Assembly: GCF_003336425.1 (NCBI RefSeq)
Contig: NZ_QEIO01000045.1
Location: 1 to 37,710 of the forward strand
Origin: Marinitenerispora sediminis
Lineage (GTDB): Bacteria; Actinomycetota; Actinomycetes; Streptosporangiales; Streptosporangiaceae
Direction: 5' to 3'
DNA length: 37,710 nucleotides
Shown: piece by piece, positions 17,741 through 24,479 of the stretch
Layout: each line of letters opens with the position of its first letter
Numbering within the stretch: position 1 is the stretch's first letter
Program-made: the position numbers and the translations under genes
Notes under the pieces: generated by a model
The model's database searches: none
What the model was told of the DNA's origin: nothing
The model's input: the letters and a program-made list of their open reading frames with translations, nothing else

Positions 17741-18112
17741 ATGGCCGACATCGACACCGGGCTGAAAGAGATGATGTCCATCGACGGGGCCATCGGGGCG
17801 TCGCTGGTCGACTACGGCAGCGGCATGGCGCTGGGGTCGCTGGGCACGTCCAAGGACCTCGACCTCATGGTCGCCTCGGCCGGGAACACCGAGGTGGTCC
17901 GCGCGAAGCTGCGCACGATGGACCAGTTGGGCATCAAGGACAGCATCGAGGACATCCTCATCACGCTGGCGAACCAGTACCACCTGATCCGGCCGCTCAC
18001 CAGCCGCAAGGGCAGCGGCCTCTTCCTGTACCTCGCCCTGGACCGCCACCGCTCCAACCTGGCGCTGGCCCGGCACCGGCTGCGGGGGATCGAGGCGACC
18101 CTGGACGTCTAA
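17741..18112 (+). CDS. Roadblock/LC7-type protein
   Basis: Cytoplasmic protein of 123 residues, a single compact domain with alternating helix and strand. GLKEMMSIDGAIGASLVDYG begins it, a hydrophobic strand GLFLYLALD sits near the end, and a closing helix NLALARHRLRGIEATL follows. This matches Roadblock/LC7 proteins such as MglB and the actinomycete conservon B proteins. ATG 17741 is chosen because GGAGGG lies six bases upstream. The frame is open to an ATG at 17630 overlapping the previous stop, but that 37-codon stretch has poor codon use at its end and no family likeness. Cotranscribed with the preceding paralogue; the hairpin at 18125-18164 ends the unit. A hetero- or homodimer with its neighbour is plausible. 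Confidence 0.82.
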   Translation: MADIDTGLKEMMSIDGAIGASLVDYGSGMALGSLGTSKDLDLMVASAGNTEVVRAKLRTMDQLGIKDSIEDILITLANQYHLIRPLTSRKGSGLFLYLALDRHRSNLALARHRLRGIEATLDV

Positions 18113-18124
18113 CCGCCCGGCCGA

Positions 18125-18164
18125 CGCGGTGACCGGGAGTACTGGAGAGGGACCGGTCACCGCG
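18125..18164 (+). terminator. Terminator of the Roadblock gene pair
   Basis: CGCGGTGACCGG and CCGGTCACCGCG form a perfect 12-bp stem with a 16-nt loop, starting 13 bp after the TAA of the second Roadblock gene. Confidence 0.75.
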
Positions 18165-18257
18165 CTGACCGTCGCGCGGGGCCTGGCTGCCGGGCGCCGC
18201 CTCGCAGCCGGGGCGCGGAGCAAGCCCAGGGAACGAAGCCCGTACCGCGGCGGCGCG

Positions 18258-18473
18258 ATGACGGAGTCGGCCGACAGCGGGTCGGCCACGGTCGAGGTCC
18301 CCTGCGAGTCCGCTTACGCCGAGTACAGGGTCGTCCTCCAGCATTACTGGGGGTCGGACTCGACCGGCCCCAGCGACCCGAGCGAGAGCTGCGAGGACAG
18401 CGACAACGTGAGGGATTGGGACCGCGTGATAGAGACCCCGAGGTACAACCTCTGCCTGGTACGCGTCCCCTGA
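18258..18473 (+). CDS. Possible small acidic protein, unknown
   Basis: Frame of 71 codons from ATG 18258, with GC-rich third positions throughout and a non-repetitive sequence. It has three cysteines and an acidic, serine-rich centre (SDSTGPSDPSESCEDSDN), followed by DWDRVIETPRYNLCLV. No family recognised. No convincing ribosome-binding site precedes the ATG. An upstream GTG at 18129 lies inside the terminator of the Roadblock pair and is rejected as start. It may be a real small gene or the end of a decayed one. It lies between the Roadblock pair and the large pseudo-caspase gene. Confidence 0.4.
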   Translation: MTESADSGSATVEVPCESAYAEYRVVLQHYWGSDSTGPSDPSESCEDSDNVRDWDRVIETPRYNLCLVRVP

Positions 18474-19092
18474 CCCTTCAGCCTTCGGCCCCGGACCAGC
18501 CCTGCTCAGGTAGGCCTTCGCCGAGACCACCGCGCCTACTCCCATACGGACCGGTGCGCGGCTGACGGCTTCCACGGCGGCCGGGACGCGCTGCCGCGGG
18601 GGCGGGGAGGCGTCGCCGAGAACGGTCAGCCCACGGACGAGCGGCCCATGATCCCGTGGCCGGTCGGTTCCCACTGAGCGGCACGCCCGCCAGCAGGACC
18701 GGCCGCTGCCGCACGGTCGCGGATCAGCCCATTGCCCCTCGCGGTCCTCTCCTGGCTGCTACCCCGTGCCACCCGCGCGGTGCTCTTCGCCGGAGGCCGG
18801 CGGAGCGGGAACAGCGGCCCGCTTCGGCGTCCCGGGCCGAGTCGGTGGCGGGCTTCTCTATCACATGGGCGGCGGTTTTCTTGGGCGATGGCCGAAGTCG
18901 GCCACGAGTCGAGTAATCCGCGCTGTTTCCCCGGTACGCAGTCGCGAGCTGCCGTAACAATGATCGTGATCGCAATGTGTGACGACTTCGTCACGTAGCG
19001 GTCGCTGTCCGGACGGCCGGAAACAACATGAGGTGCGACGTGCCGGTAGCTCCAGCTGGGCTCTCCAGGAACGGTGACGCGGGGCCGCCGAC
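18474..19092. other. Intergenic, upstream region of the pseudo-caspase/helicase gene
   Basis: About 620 bp. The first 400 bp are GC-rich with no gene seen. Positions 18890-19030 are less GC-rich, and contain a direct repeat TGATCG TGATCG (18961-18972) and the inverted repeat at 18979-18994. The promoter of the large gene should lie here. Confidence 0.5.
18979..18994. promoter_or_regulatory. Inverted repeat upstream of the pseudo-caspase/helicase gene
   Basis: GTGACGA and TCGTCAC flank a central CT, a perfect 7-2-7 palindrome 98 bp before the start codon of the 1259-residue gene. It is a candidate operator, or a short hairpin in the leader. Confidence 0.5.
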
Positions 19093-22000
19093 ATGAGCAT
19101 CGGCCGCCGCCGGGCGCTGCTGATCGCCGCCACGTCCCACACCGATCCCGTTCTCGCCGACCTGCCGGTGGCGCGTGCCGGGGCGCGGTCGCTGGACGCC
19201 GTGCTGCGCGCACACGGCCGGTTCGACGAGACGACGCTGCTGCTCGACCCCGACCGCGGTCGCGTGCAGGCGGCGGTGCGCTCCTTCCTGGCCGACTCCC
19301 GGCCCGACGACCTCCTGCTGCTCTTCTTCACGGGGTACGGGCTCGTGACCGGGGACGGCCGGCTCTTCCTCGCCGCCCGCGACACGGTGTCCCGGCGCCC
19401 CCGGCGCACCGCTGTCCCCGTCGGCCTGCTCGGCGACCTGCTGCGCGCCGCGCCCACCCCGACCGCCGCGGTGCTGCTCGACTGCCGCCATCGGACCGCC
19501 GGCGACCCCTCGGCGGCCGGCGCCCGGGCGGGATTGCCGGAGGTGGAACTGCGCCGTGAACTCCACGGCGTCGGCGTGGTCGTGTCGGCGGCGGAGCGTG
19601 ATGCCACCACCGGCCGGCCGGACCCGCACCTGCCCGGCCGGCCGGACCCGCTCGGCCACGCGGACTGCGGCGTGCTCACCCTCGCGGCCGCCGCGGCACT
19701 GGCCGGAGCGGCCGAGGACCGCGACGGGGACGGCTGGATCGACGCCCGCGACCTCGTCGAGCACCTGTGTGCCGACCTCGGCCGGATCACCGGCCTGGGG
19801 CAGCCGGTGGCCCTGCGCTTCGGCGAGCACGACGGAGGGGCGGTCCGCCTGGTCCGCGGCCGGGGCGCGGGGGGACCGGAACGCGCCGGGACCGGCGCCC
19901 TCGTCGGCCACCTCGGTCCCGGGCGCGGCCCCAGCGCGCTCCCCGGACCGCCCGACGATGATCCCGCCCTACCCCTGGACGCCGCCCGCTGGCGCGCGCT
20001 GCTCGACTACCACGCGTGCTGCGTCCGCCGGGCGGCGGTGGTCCGGTCCTTCGCCGACCTGGACCGCGCGGGCGGGCATGTCTGCTGGCCGGCCGGTCCC
20101 GAGCCGCTGTTCAGCGGCGCCGACCCGCGGCCGGCGCTGGGGAGCGCCGCCGCCGACCTCGTCCGGGCGGCGGTGGAACGCGGCGAGACCGTCCGCTACG
20201 GATACCCCACGGTGCTGCTGGACCCGGCCGACCTGCCGGGGCTGCCCGATGCGGAGCTCCCGGCCGCCGGCCTCCTGGCGGCCCCGCTGTTCGTCGTGGA
20301 CGTCGATGCCGACGCGGCCATCACGGGTCCGCGGCTGCGGGCGCTCTCCGCCCCCGTCGTCAACCCCGCGGTGCTGCGCGCGCTCGGCCACCCGGGGCGC
20401 ACCGACTCCGTCGAACTGCGCGAGTGGCTGGCCGACGGAGCGGACGGCCCCGTGATAGCCGACCTCGCGTGCCGGACCCGGCGGCTGCTCGACGATCTCG
20501 GGATCGAGCCCGTCGACACGATCGACCCCGCGCGCCTGCGGGGCGGACTCGCCCGGTTGCCGCCCCGGCCCGGGGCCCGCAACGTCGCCCTGCTCTACCG
20601 TGCGGCGCCGCCGGCGGTCGCCGTCTCCGGTGTCCTCGCCGACCTGGCCTGCGACGAGGAGACGGGGCTTCGGGTGCAGCGCATCGGCGACACCGCGCTG
20701 GCCGCCCTCGCCGGTCCGCGCCCGGGGGGCGCCGACCCCGGAGCGCCCGTCGACACCCGCGGGCTCGGCGAGCCGCAGCGCGACGCGCTGCGGTCAGCGA
20801 TGGCCGAAACCCTCACCGTGGTCGCCGGTCCGCCCGGCACCGCGGTGACCGGCCTGGCCGCGGCCGCCGTGCAGTCCGCCGTCGTCGCGGGGCAGAGCGT
20901 GCTCGTCGCCGCCCCGGACGCCTCGACCGTCGAGAGCGTCGCCCGCTCCGCCGACGTCGACGCGCGTCCGCTCGTGGTGCGCACCGGCGGGCCGCGGTAC
21001 CGCGCCGCCGAGCCGCAGGTGCTCGCCGAACTCCTCGGACGCGAGCACGGCGGCGGCGATCCGGCGGTGCGCTACGCCAGCCTCCGCGAGGACTGGACCA
21101 GCTTGCGCACGGCCGAGCGGACCGTCGACGCGGTTGCCGCCCAGGAGCACGAACTCGCGCTGCTCGCGCGGGCGCGGTCCCGGCTGGCCGCCGCCGGATG
21201 GGATCCCGCGGCCGTGTTCGGCTCCACCCGGCGCTCTCCCGAGGAGTGGGCTCGCCGGGCCGGGCGCGCGTTCGGCCGCGGCGTGGCGGGCGCCCTGCGG
21301 CGCGCGGCCATCCGCCGCGGACTGGGCGTGCCGGCCGACCCGGCGAGTCTGGCGATGCTCGGCCGCGCCGCCCGCGCGGAGCACGACTGGCGGACGGCGA
21401 TGGACCGCTGGCGCCGCAGCGCGGTGCCCGCGGATCCCGCCGCCAACCTCGACGCCGCCGCCGGCTGCCACCGGCTGTCCAGCCTGGACTGCCTGAAGGC
21501 CGCGGTGGCCAGCAGGATCGAGGGCGGCCGGCAGGCCATCGCCAACCGGCTGCACAGCCTGAACTGGCACGGGGCGAGGAGCTGGGCCGGGTTCCCGTGG
21601 CTGCTGACAGCCGTCCCTGCGTGGGCGACCACCACCGCAGGGGCCCGAGCCCTCCCACCGGAGGCCGGGCTGTTCGACCTGGTCGTCCTGGTGGACGCCG
21701 GAAACTGCCCGGTGGCCGAGGCGCTGCCGCTGCTGTACCGGGCCAAGCGCGCGCTGGTCGTCGGCGATCCGCGCCGGGGGACGTCGCCAGCCGGCCCCGA
21801 ACCCGAGGAAGAACTGCGGTACCGCCAGGCCGCCCGGCTCGGCGAGCGCTGGCTGACCGAGCGGGCGCTGCGCGGTACCGGCGACTCCGGTTACCACGCC
21901 TGCGCCGCCGCCCTGGCCGCCACCGGGCGGCCCGTGCTGTGGCTGGACGAGCACGACGGCCGGCACCCCCGGCTCGCCGCGCTCGCCGACCGGCACTTCT

Positions 22001-22872
22001 ACGGCGGGCGCTCCACCGCCCCGGCCGCTCGCACCCACCACCCGGCCCCGCGCGGCCGGGTGGTGGAGTGGCGCGATGTCGTGGGCGGCTGCGCGCGCAC
22101 CGTCGGCCGGTCCTGCGTCAACCCGGAAGAGGCCCATGAGGTCGCCGCGGCGGTGCGGGCCCTCGACGCCGCTCTGCCGGCCGGTGCCGCCATCGGTGTG
22201 GTGGCGCCGTACCGTTCGCAGCGGACGCTGCTGAGCCGGCTCGTCGAGCACGCGGGCCGCCGCCGGGAGGTCCGGGTGGGCGCGGCCGAGGCGTTCCGCG
22301 GCGAGTGGGACGTCATGGTGCTCTCGCCCACCATCTGCGCCGGCGCGCCGGCCGACCTGGCGCGTCGCGCGACCGAGTGCGCCGACGCGTGGCACGCCGT
22401 GCTCACGCGGGCGAGCCGGCGGGTGGTCGTGGTGGGCGACGCCGCGTTCTGGTCGGCGTGCGGGGGCCTGCCCGCCGAACTCTGCGCCGAGGGGCTGATC
22501 GGCGGGACCGCTCCCGGCCGGGGAGCGGTGGCCGGCGCACCGGCCTGGCCGCCGGCCGACCGCGGGGCCGCCCGGCGGCGGCGCGATCCCGCACGGCAGT
22601 CGCTGCTGGACGCGCTGCGCAGCATGTCCGACGAGGTGACGGAGGACGTGTCGGCGGGCGGCCACCACGCCGACCTTCGGGTGCGCACCCCGCACGGGAC
22701 CACGCTGGTCGTGGTGGACCGGTCCGGCTCCGGCCGCGAACTCCGCCGGCTGCTCGGCCGGTGCGTCCAGCTCCACCGGTCGGCGGGCGAGCCCGTCGTC
22801 CGCGCCCCCGCCTGGCGCTGCCTGCACGATCCGGACGGTATGGCCAAGGAGATCCTGAACGCGGGCGCGTGA
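19093..22872 (+). CDS. Pseudo-caspase / SF1 pseudo-helicase / Vsr-like fusion protein
   Basis: Protein of 1259 residues. Residues 5-165 match caspase-like (peptidase C14, EACC1-type) domains: RRALLIAATSHTDP, then DDLLLLFFTGYGLV and AVLLDCRHRTAG. The family pattern is SGHG and DCCxSG; here Y82 replaces the catalytic His and R132 the catalytic Cys. Residues about 320-1130 follow DNA2/NAM7-type SF1 helicases (AAA_11/AAA_12): QRDALRSAM, P-loop GPPGTAVTG with V585 for the lysine, FDLVVLVDAGNC with A869 for the Walker B Glu, VVGDPRRG with R895 for the motif III Gln, VVAPYRSQ, and FRGE for FQGE. Residues 1170-1259 resemble Vsr/MTES_1575 nucleases, with V1208 and R1210 at the expected acidic positions (tentative). 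Intact frame and normal codon use argue against decay. ATG 19093 lacks a strong ribosome-binding site. Function unknown; relatives with active domains are conflict-system-like. Confidence 0.8.
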   Translation: MSIGRRRALLIAATSHTDPVLADLPVARAGARSLDAVLRAHGRFDETTLLLDPDRGRVQAAVRSFLADSRPDDLLLLFFTGYGLVTGDGRLFLAARDTVSRRPRRTAVPVGLLGDLLRAAPTPTAAVLLDCRHRTAGDPSAAGARAGLPEVELRRELHGVGVVVSAAERDATTGRPDPHLPGRPDPLGHADCGVLTLAAAAALAGAAEDRDGDGWIDARDLVEHLCADLGRITGLGQPVALRFGEHDGGAVRLVRGRGAGGPERAGTGALVGHLGPGRGPSALPGPPDDDPALPLDAARWRALLDYHACCVRRAAVVRSFADLDRAGGHVCWPAGPEPLFSGADPRPALGSAAADLVRAAVERGETVRYGYPTVLLDPADLPGLPDAELPAAGLLAAPLFVVDVDADAAITGPRLRALSAPVVNPAVLRALGHPGRTDSVELREWLADGADGPVIADLACRTRRLLDDLGIEPVDTIDPARLRGGLARLPPRPGARNVALLYRAAPPAVAVSGVLADLACDEETGLRVQRIGDTALAALAGPRPGGADPGAPVDTRGLGEPQRDALRSAMAETLTVVAGPPGTAVTGLAAAAVQSAVVAGQSVLVAAPDASTVESVARSADVDARPLVVRTGGPRYRAAEPQVLAELLGREHGGGDPAVRYASLREDWTSLRTAERTVDAVAAQEHELALLARARSRLAAAGWDPAAVFGSTRRSPEEWARRAGRAFGRGVAGALRRAAIRRGLGVPADPASLAMLGRAARAEHDWRTAMDRWRRSAVPADPAANLDAAAGCHRLSSLDCLKAAVASRIEGGRQAIANRLHSLNWHGARSWAGFPWLLTAVPAWATTTAGARALPPEAGLFDLVVLVDAGNCPVAEALPLLYRAKRALVVGDPRRGTSPAGPEPEEELRYRQAARLGERWLTERALRGTGDSGYHACAAALAATGRPVLWLDEHDGRHPRLAALADRHFYGGRSTAPAARTHHPAPRGRVVEWRDVVGGCARTVGRSCVNPEEAHEVAAAVRALDAALPAGAAIGVVAPYRSQRTLLSRLVEHAGRRREVRVGAAEAFRGEWDVMVLSPTICAGAPADLARRATECADAWHAVLTRASRRVVVVGDAAFWSACGGLPAELCAEGLIGGTAPGRGAVAGAPAWPPADRGAARRRRDPARQSLLDALRSMSDEVTEDVSAGGHHADLRVRTPHGTTLVVVDRSGSGRELRRLLGRCVQLHRSAGEPVVRAPAWRCLHDPDGMAKEILNAGA

Positions 22873-23099
22873 GGCCGTCACGCACCGCGAGTGGGCCCGA
22901 CCGCGGGGGCGGCGGCCGCCGTGACCGCATCGAGCGGCGGGCTGGGGGCCCTGCCGGGGCCGGCGCCGGGTCCGTCCCGGGGGCCGTCACTGCGGGTGCT
23001 GGTCGGAGCCGCCGGAGGCGTTGCGCGCGGGAGCGGCCGCCGTCGCTCGGTGCCGTGCCGGCGCGCCGCGCCCGCTCTGCCACTAGGCCCGGGAGGCCC
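22873..23099. other. Intergenic, nothing seen
   Basis: GC-rich 230 bp between the large fusion gene and the transposase remnant. No gene or clear hairpin recognised. Confidence 0.4.
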
Positions 23100-23640
23100 G
23101 TCTCCGAGCCGCCGGTGTTGCGGGTCGTCGGTCCGATGAAGATCGGCGGGGATGGAGCGCGGATGGAAACCCGTGTGGGCCAGCGCCCGTTCCCCGATGA
23201 CCGGCGCCTCGTGCGTTCCGTAGTTGTCCAGCACTGGATGCACACCAAGCCCAGGCGGTGTCCTCGGTCGATCCGGTTCATGGATTTCCGGAACTCGCCG
23301 TCGCGGTGCTCGCGGTGGTGGGAGGAGATCACCGTGCCCGATGCCATATCCAGGGCCGCGAACAGGGCGGTCGCCTTCAGCCCGGATGTCGTCTCGGCGG
23401 CCCGGCGCCGCGTGCGTCATCGGCAGGACCGGCGCGGGCCGGTTCAGGGCCTGGACACGGGATTCGTCGTCCACGCACAGCACCAGCGCCGTATCGGGGG
23501 ATCCGGGTACCGGCCGGTGACAGCGTGGACCTTCTCGACGAAGAACGGATCCGTGGAGATTTCCATCCATCGACGAGATGCAGTCTGAGTCCGAGGGCAA
23601 CGCCAGCCGCGTGGGATGGCGGTCTGGCTGGGCACGTTCC
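23100..23640 (-). pseudogene. Frameshifted, truncated IS630-type transposase
   Basis: Read on the minus strand, pieces of an IS630-family DDE transposase appear in order but in different frames. They are GVALGLRLHLVDGWK (about 23605-23560), STDPFFVEKVHAVTGRYPDPP in part (23558-23496), LVLCVDDESRVQALNRP and VLPM (to about 23417), ASGTVISSHHREHR with EFRKSMNRID (23345-23270), and HPVLDNYGTHEAP (about 23240-23205). The first and second catalytic Asp (VDDES, LDNYG) remain; the third (Glu, usually in a NxVERWF motif) is lost because the sequence breaks off after HTGFHP. At least three frameshifts plus 3' truncation make it dead. The ends of the element were not identified. Confidence 0.85.
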
Positions 23641-24127
23641 TCGGGGCCCGGATCCGCCATGCGGGGCACCATATTCGGATTGCCATCGAATTAACGACTC
23701 AGAACACTGGATCGTTGATGCGGGTCGGGCTGCGGGGCGGTGGCTGTCGGGGGTCACCGGTCGGTTGTCGGCGGAACGCGGTGTCTGGTCCCCGGACCCG
23801 CTGGTGGGTGCGGGCGGCCGTCCTTCGCTCGTGCGGGCGGCACGGCGGGCCGGGCCCGGCGGGTTCGGCGACGTCCAGAGGGACGCGGCGCTCGCCCCGA
23901 AAAACGCCAGGAGAGATCCGCGCGCACCAGCGGCCGGCGGATCGCGGCTGCCGGGCCGGGATGGGACGCGGCGTGCCCGGCCGCGTGCGGGGCGCGGCGA
24001 AGGGCCGCTGGGAGGTGCGCCGGCTCCGGGCGGGGGCGGCTGGAGGGCAGCCGCCGCCCGCCGTGCCGTGCGCCCGTCCGCGATGGCGGGGCGCGGCGTC
24101 GCGGGGCAGCGCTCGATGGGCCGGGCG
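23641..24127. other. Intergenic, decayed DNA beside the IS remnant
   Basis: About 490 bp. Positions 23665-23725 are clearly AT-richer than the surroundings, with no coding signal, and may be the 5' part or flank of the IS630-type element. GATCGTTGATG at 23710-23720 recurs at 37616-37626. The rest is GC-rich low-complexity sequence without a gene. Confidence 0.4.
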
Positions 24128-24142
24128 CCGCCCCGCGGGCGG
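24128..24142 (-). terminator. Terminator of the fructose PTS operon
   Basis: CCGCCC and GGGCGG form a 6-bp stem with a 3-nt loop, three bases beyond the stop codon of the HPr gene. Confidence 0.45.
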
Positions 24143-24145
24143 AGG

Positions 24146-24415
24146 TCAGGCCGCGTCGAGGTCGGTCTCCAGCAGGGTGGCCAGTTCGTCCAGCTTCGCC
24201 TGGGCGTTCTCGCCCTCGGCCTCCAGGACGACCTTGTCGCCGTTGACGGCGCCGAGGCTCATCACGGTGAGCAGGCTGCGGGCGTCGACCGGGGTGCCGC
24301 CCGACTTGGCGATGGTCACCGCCAGGCCGGTCGCGGTCGCGGCCTGCACGAAGAGGGCGGCCGGGCGGGCGTGCAGACCGACGGAGGAGCCGATCGTGGC
24401 GGTGCGCTGGGGCAT
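24146..24415 (-). CDS. ptsH: Phosphocarrier protein HPr of the PTS
   Basis: HPr of 89 residues. It accepts phosphate from PEP via enzyme I on the active-site histidine H15 (SSVGLHARPAALF) and passes it to EIIA. The region around S47 (DARSLLTVMSLGA) corresponds to the regulatory Ser46 site of Gram-positive HPr, but no HPr kinase is visible here. ATG 24415 has AAGGAG five bases upstream; a longer frame to 24463 is not family-like. It is the last gene of the fructose operon, 64 bp after EIIBC. Enzyme I is not in the window. Confidence 0.96.
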   Translation of the reverse strand: MPQRTATIGSSVGLHARPAALFVQAATATGLAVTIAKSGGTPVDARSLLTVMSLGAVNGDKVVLEAEGENAQAKLDELATLLETDLDAA

Positions 24416-24479
24416 GGGATCTCCTTGTTCTCTGGACGAGCGCATGCTCGGTGACGTGGTCACAGGGGGGAGGGAACGG

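Noticed and set aside
16817-18112. Long frame starting MITCPKCEFRQKCC and ending in the second Roadblock protein
   Set aside because: The zinc-ribbon-like start has no ribosome-binding site, and the frame overlaps the first Roadblock gene out of frame. The true start of the second Roadblock gene is at 17741, with a strong GGAGGG.
18129-18257. GTG start giving a 114-residue version of the small acidic ORF
   Set aside because: This GTG lies within the perfect 12-bp terminator stem at 18125-18164.
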